Shown: positions 7,118 through 16,865 of the stretch, in pieces
Numbering within the stretch: the first letter of the stretch is position 1
Layout: every line of letters begins with the position of its first letter
Assembly (NCBI GenBank): GCA_002432425.1
Contig: DJEL01000008.1
Span: 1-56,375, forward strand
From: Lachnospiraceae bacterium UBA5899
Lineage (GTDB): Bacteria > Bacillota > Clostridia > Lachnospirales > Lachnospiraceae
Length of the DNA stretch: 56,375 nt
Direction: 5' to 3'
Notes under the pieces: generated by a model
What the model saw: only the letters and a program-made list of their open reading frames with translations
Databases searched by the model: none
What the model was told of the DNA's origin: nothing
Made by a program: the position numbers and the translations under genes

Positions 7118-8023
7118 TTACATATCTTCATATTTAAAATAGGTATTTTTATAAGCCGTGGGGGTCATACCTACTACATCACGGAATACCTTCATAAAGT
7201 ATTTTTCATCAAGGAAGCCGCAGGAATATGCGGCTTCTTTTATGCTGCAATTCTGGCTTATGAGCATTGCCTTTGCCGCATCGATACGCATCAGGTTTAA
7301 GCAGCGGGTAAAGGACATGTGGAAATGCTTGCGGAATAAGGATGCCAGATAGTCCGAACTGTAGTCAAATTCGGCAGCAGCGTAAAACATGCTGATATCG
7401 TCATCCAGATTGCTGCGCATCCATTTGGCTACTTTGTTTAAAACGGGCGGCAAATCATTTTCCTGCACCACTAAAGACTCCTGGGTTTCCCGGGATACCT
7501 GCATGAGAAGCAGCGTCAGAAGGCAGTCGGGCATGTGCGCAGGGTAGGTGGGCTGCTGGCGGGTCATGTCCAAAAGCTCTAAGAAATACTGGGGGATTTT
7601 ACCACGGTAATGGGTGGAACCCCTTTCCGGCAAAAGATATAAATCCCTGGCGGCGTTTTCTCCGCCCACAGCACCGTCCTCCTTAAAGTGGGACAGTCCC
7701 AGTTCTTCCAGAGTGGGCAAATCCGGGTGGGTGGAGACTTCGGTGCCCTCCGGCAGTGTGAAATGCACCCAGAAATAGGAAATCAGGCTCTTCGTGGGTT
7801 CGGTGCCGAAATGCTCATGATAAGGCGGCAGGAATACATATTCACCGGAACCGACGGTGAACTCTTCACCGTCCTGGCTTAAATGCAGGTTGCCGGTCTT
7901 TACATAAATAAAGACCCACTGGTCGAAGCATCTGCGGTGGTGAAGGAAACCATTGGTGCTGCGCAGGTTGCCGCAGACATCAAAAACAACGGGCTGGGGA
8001 GTAGAAAACGAATAGTATTTCAT
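7118..8023 (-). CDS. AraC-family transcriptional regulator
   Basis: A 301-aa regulator: an N-terminal cupin-like sensor domain (about 1-150, with 'W-V-F-I-Y-V-K-T-G-N-L' and 'F-L-P-P-Y-H-E-H-F-G') and two C-terminal helix-turn-helix motifs (about 195-295; 'D-Y-L-A-S-L-F-R-K-H-F', 'C-S-I-K-E-A-A-Y-S-C-G-F' and 'Y-F-M-K-V-F-R-D-V-V-G-M-T-P'). The pattern is that of sugar-responsive activators. Its stop is 2 bases from that of the GH127 gene (convergent), making that enzyme the likely target. A GGAAA site lies before the start. Confidence 0.92.
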   Translation of the reverse strand: MKYYSFSTPQPVVFDVCGNLRSTNGFLHHRRCFDQWVFIYVKTGNLHLSQDGEEFTVGSGEYVFLPPYHEHFGTEPTKSLISYFWVHFTLPEGTEVSTHPDLPTLEELGLSHFKEDGAVGGENAARDLYLLPERGSTHYRGKIPQYFLELLDMTRQQPTYPAHMPDCLLTLLLMQVSRETQESLVVQENDLPPVLNKVAKWMRSNLDDDISMFYAAAEFDYSSDYLASLFRKHFHMSFTRCLNLMRIDAAKAMLISQNCSIKEAAYSCGFLDEKYFMKVFRDVVGMTPTAYKNTYFKYEDM

Positions 8024-8186
8024 ATAATTTCCATGCCTTTCGTAAGAGAGTGAAAAGTGATTAAATTATTGTAATTATAGCATAAACTCGGATTAAAATA
8101 TATGAAAGATTTCTTAATTTCAAAAATTCATACGCAAAATACCCTGTCTTGTGCTACAATGGGAAAGACGAAAGAGGAGAAACAGT

Positions 8187-8918
8187 ATGTACAGCTTTAA
8201 AAGTAAGATAAGATACAGCGAAACGGACAGCCGGGGCAGGCTGTCGTTAGAGGCTCTGTTGGATTATTTTCAGGACTGCTCCGCCTTCCAGTCGGAGGCG
8301 CTGGGAGTGGGCTTTTACCCCCTGCTGGAAAGGGGACTGGCATGGGTGCTTTCCTACTGGCAGATTGTGGTGGACAGGTTCCCGGATTTCTACGAAGATG
8401 TGGAAACGGGCACATACCCCTATAATTTCAAGGGCTGCTTCGGACAGCGTAACTTCTTTATGAAGGATAAGAATGGAAACTTCCTGGCAAAAGCGGACTC
8501 TTTGTGGAGCCTGATTGATACCAAAGCCTTTAAGCTCACCAATATCCCGGAGGATGTGTCGGCAAAATACGAAAAGGGCGAGAAGCTTCCCATGGACTAT
8601 GCGGGGCGCAAGATTGCAGTGCCGGAGGGCGGCAGCATGGAAGAAAACATTACCGTGAACCCGCATCATTTAGACACCAATCATCATGTAAACAATGCGC
8701 AGTATGTGCGCATGGCGGCAGCCTATCTGCCGGAAAACTTTGAAATAGGACAGATGCGCGTGGAATACCGCAAGCAGGCGCTTTTACATGACGTGCTGCA
8801 CCCGTATGTGGTAAAACGCACGGCGGAGAGCGGCGGAGAACTGTATACCGTTTCCCTGCAGGATGAAGAAGGCAAGGCATACGCCAACTTGGAATTTAAG
8901 GAGAAAAAGCATGATTAA
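8187..8918 (+). CDS. acyl-ACP thioesterase
   Basis: A 243-aa double-hotdog thioesterase (FatA/bacterial TE family) that releases fatty acids from acyl carrier protein. N-terminus Y-S-F-K-S-K-I-R-Y-S-E-T-D matches the family. Second-half motif N-P-H-H-L-D-T-N-H-H-V-N-N-A-Q-Y contains the typical D-x-N-x-H-V-N-N catalytic block. An upstream in-frame ATG at 8151 lies in the likely -10 region (TACAAT 8155-8160), and GAGGAG lies just before 8187, so 8187 is the start. The stop overlaps the next start, implying coupled translation. Confidence 0.9.
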   Translation: MYSFKSKIRYSETDSRGRLSLEALLDYFQDCSAFQSEALGVGFYPLLERGLAWVLSYWQIVVDRFPDFYEDVETGTYPYNFKGCFGQRNFFMKDKNGNFLAKADSLWSLIDTKAFKLTNIPEDVSAKYEKGEKLPMDYAGRKIAVPEGGSMEENITVNPHHLDTNHHVNNAQYVRMAAAYLPENFEIGQMRVEYRKQALLHDVLHPYVVKRTAESGGELYTVSLQDEEGKAYANLEFKEKKHD

Positions 8919-9744
8919 ATTAGGAGAACAGCAGAAGCTTACCGTGGTAAAGAAAGTAGAATTCGGTGTGTATCTGGCAGAGGACAGAGAGGCGGAGGAA
9001 AGAGTGCTTCTTCCCATAAAGCAGGTGCCGAAAGGAACCGAATTGGGGGATGAAATAGAAGTTTTTGTATACAGGGACTCCAAGGACCGGTTGATTTCCA
9101 CCACGCAGACCCCACTGCTCAAAATGGGCGAGGTGGCGCGTCTTACGGTAGCGGATGTCAATAAATTCGGCGCATTTTTGGACTGGGGACTGGAAAAGGA
9201 TTTGTTTCTTCCCTTTAAGCAGCAGAAGGTGTGCGTGAAAAAGGGCGATACCCCTTTAGTTTCCTTATATGTAGACAAGAGCGGACGGCTCTGCGCAACC
9301 ATGAATGTGTATGAAAACCTGCGCTCCGACAGCCCTTATCAGAAGGACGACAGGGTAACCGGCGTTATTTACGAAACAAGCCCCGAGTTCGGTATGTTTG
9401 TGGCAGTGGATGACCTGTATTCCGCACTTATTCCCAAGAAGGAAGCGTATGGGGATTGGAAGGTGGGTGATACCGTAAATGCCAGGGTTACTTCCGTAAA
9501 AGAGGACGGTAGGCTGAATTTGAGCGTTCGGGAGAAAGCCTACCTGCAGATAGAAACCGATGCCGAAAAGGTGCTCAAGGTGCTCGACAGCTTTGACGGC
9601 GCCATGCCATTCAACGACAAGGCATCTCCGGAGGTCATCAAACGGGAGCTGCAGATGAGCAAGAACGAATTCAAGAGAGCGGTGGGACATTTACTGAAAA
9701 ACGGTATGATAGAAATTGGCGAGAAAAGTATCCGCAGAAAGTAA
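8911..9744 (+). CDS. CvfB-like S1 RNA-binding protein
   Basis: A 277-aa protein with three S1-like OB folds (about 1-65, 68-130, 145-215; for example 'V-E-F-G-V-Y-L-A' and 'V-N-K-F-G-A-F-L-D-W-G') and a C-terminal winged-helix part ending N-G-M-I-E-I-G-E-K-S-I-R. This is the layout of CvfB, an RNA-binding regulator in Firmicutes. ATG 8911 is chosen because AAGGAG precedes it; an earlier in-frame start lies deep in the upstream gene. It overlaps the thioesterase stop by 8 bases. Confidence 0.88.
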   Translation: MIKLGEQQKLTVVKKVEFGVYLAEDREAEERVLLPIKQVPKGTELGDEIEVFVYRDSKDRLISTTQTPLLKMGEVARLTVADVNKFGAFLDWGLEKDLFLPFKQQKVCVKKGDTPLVSLYVDKSGRLCATMNVYENLRSDSPYQKDDRVTGVIYETSPEFGMFVAVDDLYSALIPKKEAYGDWKVGDTVNARVTSVKEDGRLNLSVREKAYLQIETDAEKVLKVLDSFDGAMPFNDKASPEVIKRELQMSKNEFKRAVGHLLKNGMIEIGEKSIRRK

Positions 9745-9856
9745 AAAAACGACCGTTTTTGTTAAGAATGTCTAATTTTTTGTCCTTCGAGGGTAGATTT
9801 TTTTGTGAAAATAGATTAAAATGGTTTTCATCTATGGAATAGGATGGAGTACGTGT

Positions 9857-10942
9857 ATGATATCAAACCAAATTTTACAGAATACCATTGAGGGGTTAAA
9901 AAACATTGCCAGAGTCGATTTCTGCGTCATGGATACAGAGGGCAAGGAGATGGCATCCACAGCAGACATGCGCAACTGCTCCAAACAGGCAGCGGAATTT
10001 GCGGCGTCTTTTGCCGACTCCCAGGAAATCCAGGGCTACCAGTATTTCAAGGTAATGGACGACCAGCAGCCGGAGTATGTGCTGATTGCGGGCGGAAGCG
10101 GAGAAGATGTATATACCATTGCCAAAATGGCGGCTTTTCAAATTCAGAACCTGATGGTTGCATACAAGGAACGGTTTGATAAGGATAACTTTATTAAGAA
10201 CCTGCTTTTGGACAACCTGCTTTTAGTGGATATTTACGGCAGGGCGAAAAAGCTGCATATCCCCACAGATATCGGCAGAGTCGTTATGATTGTGGAGTCC
10301 GAAAACGGCAAGGACAACAATGCTCTGGAACTTACCAGGGTACATATTGGAAGTAATGGAAAAGATTTCATCACCGCAGTGGATGAAAATAATGTTATAG
10401 TAGTGAAGGAGCTTGTCGACACGGACACCAACAGGAACATCGAGAAAATTGCCAAGAGCCTGATTTCCTATCTGCAGAAGGAAGGCGTTGCCGGCGTGCA
10501 TGTGGCATACGGTACGATTATCCATGAGATTAAGGAAGTCAGCCGTTCCTACAAGGAAGCCAAGATGGCACTGGATGTAGGCAAGATTTTCTTTGACGAG
10601 AGAAACGTCATTGCCTACAGCGAACTGGGTATCGGCAGACTGATTTACCAGCTGCCCATTCCTCTTTGCAAAATGTTTATCCGTGAAATCTTCGGCGGAA
10701 AAAGCCCGGATGATTTTGACGAGGAAACCCTTACCACCATCAGCAAATTCTTTGAAAACAGCCTGAATGTGTCCGAAACGTCCAGACAGCTTTTCATTCA
10801 CAGAAACACACTGGTTTACCGCCTGGACAAGCTGCAGAAAAGCACGGGACTGGATTTGCGTGTCTTTGAAGATGCCATTACCTTCAAGATTGCACTCATG
10901 GTCGTAAAGTACATGAAATACATGGAATCATTTGAATATTAA
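9857..10942 (+). CDS. CdaR/PucR-family transcriptional regulator
   Basis: A 361-aa regulator with an N-terminal sugar-diacid-recognition-like domain (about 1-120), a central region, and the C-terminal PucR helix-turn-helix (about 300-345: 'N-V-S-E-T-S-R-Q-L-F-I-H-R-N-T-L-V-Y-R-L'). CdaR homologues control organic-acid use, but no such genes are adjacent here. It directly precedes ftsE (11-base gap), so may be co-transcribed with or regulate the division operon. Start 9857 has AGGATGGAG 7 bases upstream; the ATG at 9821 has none. Confidence 0.87.
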   Translation: MISNQILQNTIEGLKNIARVDFCVMDTEGKEMASTADMRNCSKQAAEFAASFADSQEIQGYQYFKVMDDQQPEYVLIAGGSGEDVYTIAKMAAFQIQNLMVAYKERFDKDNFIKNLLLDNLLLVDIYGRAKKLHIPTDIGRVVMIVESENGKDNNALELTRVHIGSNGKDFITAVDENNVIVVKELVDTDTNRNIEKIAKSLISYLQKEGVAGVHVAYGTIIHEIKEVSRSYKEAKMALDVGKIFFDERNVIAYSELGIGRLIYQLPIPLCKMFIREIFGGKSPDDFDEETLTTISKFFENSLNVSETSRQLFIHRNTLVYRLDKLQKSTGLDLRVFEDAITFKIALMVVKYMKYMESFEY

Positions 10943-10953
10943 AGAGGTACAGA

Positions 10954-11697
10954 ATGTCAAGAAAAGAAGAACAGAGAAAACAACGGGAGAAAATGATTGA
11001 AGAAAACGGTCTGATTTACCTGGATAAGGTGAGTAAGATTTATACGGCGGGTGCACCGGCATTAAACGGCGTGACCCTGCATATCAACAGAGGGGAATTT
11101 GTCTTTGTGGTCGGCGACAGCGGTTCCGGCAAGTCCACCCTGATTAAGCTTTTGTTAAGAGAGCTTACCCCCACCAAGGGAAAGGTATGGGTGATGGGGA
11201 ACGATGTGGCAAAGCTGTCCCACTGGAAAATTCCGAAATTCCGCAGAAACCTGGGAATCGTATTCCAGGATTTCCGTCTGCTTAAGGATAGAAACGTATA
11301 TGAAAATGTAGCGTTTGCACAGCGCATCGTAGAAGTTCCCGCCAAGGAAATCCGCAAGAATGTACCGAAGGTACTGGCGACGGTGGGACTGGCAGGTAAA
11401 TACAAGGCAAAGCCCAAGCAGCTCTCCGGCGGTGAACAGCAGAGAGTGGCGCTGGCGCGTGCCCTTATCAACAAGCCTTCCATTCTGCTGGCAGATGAGC
11501 CTACCGGCAACCTTGACCCCAAGAACTCATGGGAAATTATGAACCTCTTGGAGGAAATCAACAAGTCCGGCACGACGGTAGTGGTGGTTACCCACAACCG
11601 CGAAATTGTTAACGCCATGCACAAGCGCGTAGTTACCATGAAAAAAGGCGTCATCGTAAGCGATGAAGAGGAAGGAGAGTATATCGATGAAGATTAG
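10954..11697 (+). CDS. ftsE: cell-division ATP-binding protein FtsE
   Basis: A 247-aa ABC ATPase: Walker A G-D-S-G-S-G-K-S-T (about residues 54-62), Q-loop V-F-Q-D-F, signature L-S-G-G-E-Q-Q, Walker B L-L-A-D-E-P-T-G-N-L-D and H-loop T-H-N-R-E. The N-F-R-x-x-L-G-I-V-F-Q-D-F-R-L-L segment is typical of FtsE. An extra charged N-terminus of about 18 residues precedes the domain. FtsEX couples ATP hydrolysis to activation of periseptal murein hydrolases; ftsX follows with an 11-base overlap and a PcsB-like hydrolase is third. Confidence 0.95.
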   Translation: MSRKEEQRKQREKMIEENGLIYLDKVSKIYTAGAPALNGVTLHINRGEFVFVVGDSGSGKSTLIKLLLRELTPTKGKVWVMGNDVAKLSHWKIPKFRRNLGIVFQDFRLLKDRNVYENVAFAQRIVEVPAKEIRKNVPKVLATVGLAGKYKAKPKQLSGGEQQRVALARALINKPSILLADEPTGNLDPKNSWEIMNLLEEINKSGTTVVVVTHNREIVNAMHKRVVTMKKGVIVSDEEEGEYIDED

Positions 11698-12586
11698 TAC
11701 CTTATTTTATACTCTCAGACAGGGAGTAAAAAATATATTCCGTAACAAGCTGTTTTCCATGGCTTCCATTGCCACTATCGCAGCCTGCCTGTTTCTGTTC
11801 GGCATCCTGTACTCCGTGGTTATGAACTTCCAGCATATTGTCAAGAATGCACAGGAAGGTGTTTCCGTTACCGTATTCTTTAACGAGGGCATTTCCCAGG
11901 ACAGAATTGATGCCATCGGCGAGCAGATTAAAGCAAGGGTTGAGGTTTCCGATGTGAAGTACACCAGCGCGGACGAAGCGTGGGAGTGGTTCCAGAATAA
12001 GTATTTTGAAGGAAAGCACACGGAAGGCTTCCCCACCAACCCTCTGGAAGGCTATGAAAATTACGAAGTTTTCTTAAATGACGTATCCATGCAGGATGCC
12101 CTGGTTACCTGGCTGCAGTCCCTGCCGGATGTGCGTCTGGTTAAATACAGCAGCCTGACGGCGAACGCCCTGACCGGCGTCAACCTGATTGTGGCATATG
12201 CCTCCGTAGGTATTATCGTGATTTTGCTGAGCGTATCCATTTTCTTAATCAGCAACACGGTTACCATCGGTATTTCCGTAAGACAGGAAGAAATCAGCAT
12301 TATGAAATACATCGGTGCCACGGACTTCTTTACCAGAGCACCGTTCGTTATCGAAGGCATGTTAATCGGCGCCATCGGTTCCGGCATTCCTCTTTTACTG
12401 ATTTACTTTATTTACAATGATGTGGTGACATCGGCAATGTCCAAGTTCCAGGCACTGTCATCCATTCTGAATTTCCTTACCGTACAGGAAGTATTCCATG
12501 TATTGGTGCCCGTATCCTTAGGCATTGGTATCGGCATCGGCTTCCTCGGCAGCTTCACCACAGTTAGAAAACACTTGCGCGTATAA
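11687..12586 (+). CDS. ftsX: cell-division permease FtsX
   Basis: A 299-aa membrane protein with the FtsX topology: TM1 at about 22-42, a large extracellular loop (about 45-165) that contacts the murein hydrolase, then three TM segments in the C-terminal half. Start 11687 (M-K-I-S-T-L-F-Y-T-L-R-Q-G) is preceded by GGAAGGAGAG inside the end of ftsE. An upstream in-frame ATG at 11663 adds 8 charged residues and is unlikely. Confidence 0.94.
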   Translation: MKISTLFYTLRQGVKNIFRNKLFSMASIATIAACLFLFGILYSVVMNFQHIVKNAQEGVSVTVFFNEGISQDRIDAIGEQIKARVEVSDVKYTSADEAWEWFQNKYFEGKHTEGFPTNPLEGYENYEVFLNDVSMQDALVTWLQSLPDVRLVKYSSLTANALTGVNLIVAYASVGIIVILLSVSIFLISNTVTIGISVRQEEISIMKYIGATDFFTRAPFVIEGMLIGAIGSGIPLLLIYFIYNDVVTSAMSKFQALSSILNFLTVQEVFHVLVPVSLGIGIGIGFLGSFTTVRKHLRV

Positions 12587-12606
12587 TTAAGAGAGGACAG
12601 GCAGGT

Positions 12607-13836
12607 ATGAAAAAAAGACTTGTGATGGTTTTTACGGTGGTACTGATGCTGGTGCTTTTCAGCAACATGCCATCTTCCACAAAAGCAGCAACAAGCTATT
12701 CGTCTCTTACCTCGGACAGTATCAAACAGAAGGAAGAGCAGATAAAACAGGCGGAAGAGCAGAAGAAAAGTCTGCAGAGTTCCCTGACGGATGTGAAGGC
12801 TATCAAGAAAAAGCTGGAGCAGGAAAAAAGCAATCTGAAAAATTATGTGCAGGAGCTGGACGCCCAGCTTGCCGAAGTGCAGGACAATATTACACGGCTG
12901 ACCGCGGAAATCCAGCAGAAAGAAGAGGAAATCCGCGTTACGCAGGAGGAGCTTGCCGAGGCAAAGCAGATAGAGGAAGACCAGTATGATGCGATGGTGG
13001 ACCGTATCCGCTTCATGTACGAGCAGGGCGAGTCTTCTTACATTGACATTATTTTCAGCGGAGAAAGCCTGAGCAGCATTATGAACGCCGTTGAATATAT
13101 GGAGCAGATTTCCGCATATGATAGAAAACAGTTAGACCAGTTTATCTTAAACAGACAGTATATTGAGCTCTGCGAACAGCAGCTTGAGGCGGAAAAGAAA
13201 GTTCTGGATGAAACCAAAGCCAGTGTGGAGCAGGAGCAGAAAGCCCTTGAGGAGCTGATTGCCGCCAAGGAACAGACCATCCGGGAATACGAATACGATA
13301 TTTCCAACAGAGAACAGGCCATCAAGGAATACGAAGCCGACATTCAGGAGCAGAACGAAATCGTGCAGGCTTTGGAAGCGGCGATTGCCGAAGAAAAACG
13401 TAAAATCTTAGAGCAGAACGGTACCGTCTTGATGTACGACGGCGGTCAGTTCAAATTCCCGGTGGCTACCTATACGAGATTGTCGGACGATTACGGTTGG
13501 CGTATGCATCCTATTTTAGGAGTGCAAAAGTTCCATAACGGTATCGACCTGGCGTCCCCCAGCGGTACTGCCATTTATGCGGCTTACGACGGGAAGGTCG
13601 TTGCGGCATCCTACAGCAGTTCCATGGGTAATTATGTTATGATTGACCACGGCGGAAGCCTGTACACCATATATATGCATGCCTCCAAGCTGTATGTCAG
13701 CACAGGAGACGTGGTCGTAAGAGGGGAGACCATTGCCGCAGTAGGTTCCACCGGACGTTCGACCGGTCCGCACCTGCACTTCGGCGTGCGTCTGAACGGA
13801 GAATATGTAAGTCCCTGGAATTATCTGAAACAGTAA
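12607..13836 (+). CDS. coiled-coil M23 murein hydrolase (FtsEX-linked, PcsB/EnvC-type)
   Basis: A 409-aa exported protein: signal peptide (residues 1-28, cleavage near S-T-K-A-A), a long Lys/Glu/Gln-rich coiled coil (about 35-270), and a LytM/M23 endopeptidase domain (about 290-405). Zinc ligands are seen: His310-x3-Asp314 (H-N-G-I-D) and His389-Leu-His391 (H-L-H-F-G). The coiled coil plus LytM and its place right after ftsEX identify the hydrolase or activator that FtsX controls at the septum. The domain keeps its metal ligands, so it is probably catalytically active, unlike EnvC. Confidence 0.92.
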   Translation: MKKRLVMVFTVVLMLVLFSNMPSSTKAATSYSSLTSDSIKQKEEQIKQAEEQKKSLQSSLTDVKAIKKKLEQEKSNLKNYVQELDAQLAEVQDNITRLTAEIQQKEEEIRVTQEELAEAKQIEEDQYDAMVDRIRFMYEQGESSYIDIIFSGESLSSIMNAVEYMEQISAYDRKQLDQFILNRQYIELCEQQLEAEKKVLDETKASVEQEQKALEELIAAKEQTIREYEYDISNREQAIKEYEADIQEQNEIVQALEAAIAEEKRKILEQNGTVLMYDGGQFKFPVATYTRLSDDYGWRMHPILGVQKFHNGIDLASPSGTAIYAAYDGKVVAASYSSSMGNYVMIDHGGSLYTIYMHASKLYVSTGDVVVRGETIAAVGSTGRSTGPHLHFGVRLNGEYVSPWNYLKQ

Positions 13837-13856
13837 CATAAGGAAAGGCAGACATT

Positions 13857-15197
13857 ATGCAGGACAACGAAATTTATACGACGGGCATTGCGCCCGGACA
13901 GCAGCCGGGAAACGACGGCAAAAAGCCGCAGGACAAAAGCGGAAAGTTTTTTTGGGGAGGCCTGTTTACAGGTCTGATTATGTCCCTTCTGGTAGTGAGC
14001 AGCGTGTATGTGGTAAACCGCATCCAGTATGCCCATAAGTCCGGTCAGACGGTAGGGCTTCATACCAGAGAAGAAGAAAGTCAGGAAAACACGGACGGAG
14101 CAACCGTTACCGGCGAAGCGGTCAGTGATGACACGGTAGCCAAGATGAAGGTTATCGAAAATGTAATCAACACCTATTTTTATAAAGAAGATGTGGATAA
14201 GGACGCCATGGTGGACGGCATCTTTAAGGGCATGGTCGAGTCCCTCGGCGACCCTTATTCCGAATACTACTCCAAAGAAGAACTGGAAAGCCTGTATCAG
14301 GACTCCCTCGGCGTTTACTACGGCGTGGGCGCTTATGTGAGTCTGGACACCACCACAGGTCTTGCTAAAATCAGCGGTATTATCGCGGACTCTCCGGCAG
14401 AGGATGCGGACCTTCGTGCCGAGGATATTATTTACAAAGTGGACGATGTGGATGTAACGGGCATGACCTTACAGGAAACCGTTTCCCTGATTAAGGGCGA
14501 TGAAAACACAACCGTTAAACTGACCCTTATCCGCGACGGCAAGGAAATCGAAAAAGACGTAACAAGAAGAAAGGTGGAATCCCCCACCGTTAAGTTTGAA
14601 ATGCTGGATGACGGCATGGCTTACATCCAGATTACCGAGTTTGACACCGTGACCGTGGACCAGTTTACGGAAGCCATGGCAATGGCAAGAGGCAATGACA
14701 TGAAGGGACTTATCCTGGATTTGCGAAGCAATCCGGGCGGTAATTTAAGTTCCGTGGTAAGTATTGCCCAGCAGATGCTGCCCAAGGGTCTGATTGTATA
14801 TACAGTAGACCGGGACGGCAACCGGGAGGAGTATTCCTGCGACGGTTCCAGAGAACTGGATGTGCCCATGGTTGTTTTAGTAAACGGCAATTCAGCCAGT
14901 GCGTCCGAAATTCTGGCAGGCGCCATCAAGGATTACGGCATCGGTACGCTGGTAGGCACCACGACCTTCGGCAAGGGCATTGTGCAGAGACCTATCGAAT
15001 TGTCCGACGGCTCCGCAGTCAAGCTGACCATCAGCTCCTATTACACACCGAACGGCATCAACATCAACGGCATCGGCATCGAGCCGGATGTGGAATGTGA
15101 ATTTGACAGTGAAAGATATTACAGCGACGAAGCATATGACAATCAGCTTGAAAAGGCAAAGGAAGTACTGCTTCAGAAAATGGAAGGTACAAACTAA
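13857..15197 (+). CDS. S41 carboxyl-terminal processing peptidase
   Basis: A 446-aa membrane-anchored serine protease of the CtpA/CtpB family. One TM segment at about 37-57, an S41 N-terminal domain, a PDZ domain (about 155-240: Y-Y-G-V-G-A-Y and A-D-L-R-A-E-D-I-I), and the protease core with N-S-A-S-A-S-E at 345-351 (nucleophile probably Ser348) and T-F-G-K-G-I-V-Q with the catalytic Lys. It cuts extracellular proteins near their C-termini. Follows the M23 gene by 20 bases, suggesting joint regulation of wall remodelling; in sporulating relatives such proteases can also process signalling proteins. Confidence 0.93.
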   Translation: MQDNEIYTTGIAPGQQPGNDGKKPQDKSGKFFWGGLFTGLIMSLLVVSSVYVVNRIQYAHKSGQTVGLHTREEESQENTDGATVTGEAVSDDTVAKMKVIENVINTYFYKEDVDKDAMVDGIFKGMVESLGDPYSEYYSKEELESLYQDSLGVYYGVGAYVSLDTTTGLAKISGIIADSPAEDADLRAEDIIYKVDDVDVTGMTLQETVSLIKGDENTTVKLTLIRDGKEIEKDVTRRKVESPTVKFEMLDDGMAYIQITEFDTVTVDQFTEAMAMARGNDMKGLILDLRSNPGGNLSSVVSIAQQMLPKGLIVYTVDRDGNREEYSCDGSRELDVPMVVLVNGNSASASEILAGAIKDYGIGTLVGTTTFGKGIVQRPIELSDGSAVKLTISSYYTPNGININGIGIEPDVECEFDSERYYSDEAYDNQLEKAKEVLLQKMEGTN

Positions 15198-15200
15198 TCA

Positions 15201-16718
15201 ATGATGGAAAAAAATTTAAGATATGAAGATTCCGGGATTAATCCCAAGATTTTACGCGCGGTTTCCGAGATGGGCTATACCCAGATGACGCCTATACAGG
15301 AACAGGCAATTCCCCAGCTTATGGAAGGAAAGGATGTCATCGGGCAGGCGCAGACAGGAACAGGAAAGACGGCAGCGTTCGGGATTCCCATGCTGCAGAT
15401 GGCAGACCCCGCCAGCCGGGAGCTGCAGGGCATGATTTTATGTCCCACCAGAGAGCTTGCCATTCAGGCGGCAGAGGAGCTTCACAAATTTTCCAAATAC
15501 ATGCACGGCATACGTGTGGTACCTATTTACGGCGGGCAGGATATTTCCAGACAGATAAAGGCACTGAAAGGCGGTGTCCAGATTATTGTGGGCACACCGG
15601 GACGTGTCATGGACCATATGCGCAGACACACCATCAAGCTGGACAGCCTGAAAATGGTGGTGCTGGATGAAGCGGACGAAATGCTGAACATGGGCTTCCG
15701 CGAGGATATGGAAGCCATTCTGGGAGAAATTCCCGGGGAACACCAGACGGCGCTTTTCTCGGCAACCATGCCGCAGGCTATTTTAGACATTACCTACAAA
15801 TACCAGAAGGATGCGGTAGTCGTGCGGATTACCAAGCAGGAGCTGACCATTCCTCTGGTAAAGCAGTATTATTATGTAGTAAAAAATATTTACAAGGAAG
15901 AAGCCATCAGCAGACTGATTGACACCTATAATCTGAAGCGTTCCATCGTGTTCTGCAACACCAAAAAGATGGTGGATGAGCTGGCGGAGCATCTGAAGGA
16001 CAGAGGCTATCAGGCGGAAGGACTGCACGGGGATATGACCCAGAAGCAGAGAGATTTTGTCATGAACCGCTTTAAAAACGGCAGTCTGCAGGTACTGATT
16101 GCAACGGATGTGGCGGCAAGAGGCATCGATGTGGACGACCTGGAGGCGGTCTTTAACTATGATGTGCCGCAGGATACCGAATACTATGTCCACAGAATAG
16201 GCCGTACCGGCAGAGCGGGCAGGGAAGGACTTGCCTTTACCTTTGCTTACGGCAGGGATTTATACCGTATCCGGGAAATCGAGAGAGTCTGCAAAACCAA
16301 GATGACGGAGCAGAAGTTACCCAAGTCCGCACAGGTTATGGACATTAAGTTAAACAAACTGCTGCAGGCGGCGAAGGATACCCTGGATAAAGAAGATTAT
16401 GTAAAGCTCCAGGACCAGATTGAAGAAAAAATGGAGGACTACGAGTTAGATCCCATGGAGCTTTTAGCATATCTTGTGAGAAAGGAAATCGGCGAGACAC
16501 CGGAAGAAATCGTTATTGAGGAGCCCCGCAAGAGACGCCCTTCCTTCGACGACAGAAGAAAACGCTTTGCGGATGACGGGGGACGTAAATCCCGCGCATT
16601 CGGCAGAGGCGGAAGCTACGGTGACAGAGAAAGAGGCGACCGCAGCCGGGAAAGAAAAGGGAACCGCGAATTCCGTAAGGGTACGGACAGACACGATTCC
16701 CGGGAGAAACGTAAATAA
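15201..16718 (+). CDS. DEAD-box ATP-dependent RNA helicase
   Basis: A 505-aa helicase with all core motifs: Q-motif (T-P-I-Q-E-Q-A), A-Q-T-G-T-G-K-T, P-T-R-E-L-A, D-E-A-D (about residue 155), S-A-T, R-G-I-D-V and H-R-I-G-R-T-G-R. The C-terminal tail after 440 is rich in Arg, Gly, Asp and Ser (CshA/DeaD-like RNA-binding tail). Remodels structured RNA, often in ribosome assembly or mRNA decay. Two ATGs lie side by side (15201, 15204); no strong ribosome site is seen. It starts 4 bases after the peptidase stop and ends at a strong terminator. Confidence 0.95.
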   Translation: MMEKNLRYEDSGINPKILRAVSEMGYTQMTPIQEQAIPQLMEGKDVIGQAQTGTGKTAAFGIPMLQMADPASRELQGMILCPTRELAIQAAEELHKFSKYMHGIRVVPIYGGQDISRQIKALKGGVQIIVGTPGRVMDHMRRHTIKLDSLKMVVLDEADEMLNMGFREDMEAILGEIPGEHQTALFSATMPQAILDITYKYQKDAVVVRITKQELTIPLVKQYYYVVKNIYKEEAISRLIDTYNLKRSIVFCNTKKMVDELAEHLKDRGYQAEGLHGDMTQKQRDFVMNRFKNGSLQVLIATDVAARGIDVDDLEAVFNYDVPQDTEYYVHRIGRTGRAGREGLAFTFAYGRDLYRIREIERVCKTKMTEQKLPKSAQVMDIKLNKLLQAAKDTLDKEDYVKLQDQIEEKMEDYELDPMELLAYLVRKEIGETPEEIVIEEPRKRRPSFDDRRKRFADDGGRKSRAFGRGGSYGDRERGDRSRERKGNREFRKGTDRHDSREKRK

Positions 16719-16724
16719 AAAGTG

Positions 16725-16779
16725 AAATACCCATTGCACGGCAGATAATATGGCAAAGAAATGTGCAATGGGTATTTTT
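16725..16779 (+). terminator. intrinsic terminator after the helicase gene
   Basis: 15-bp perfect stem (16725-16739 with 16763-16777, core ACCCATTGCAC) closed by a 23-nt loop and followed by a T-run. Confidence 0.85.
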
Positions 16780-16865
16780 GTGCGCAGAAAAACATGTTAT
16801 AATACATAAATAGGAACGCGGGCGGTGTGCCCGCGGCGCAAAGTTTGCAGGAACGGAGACTTTTT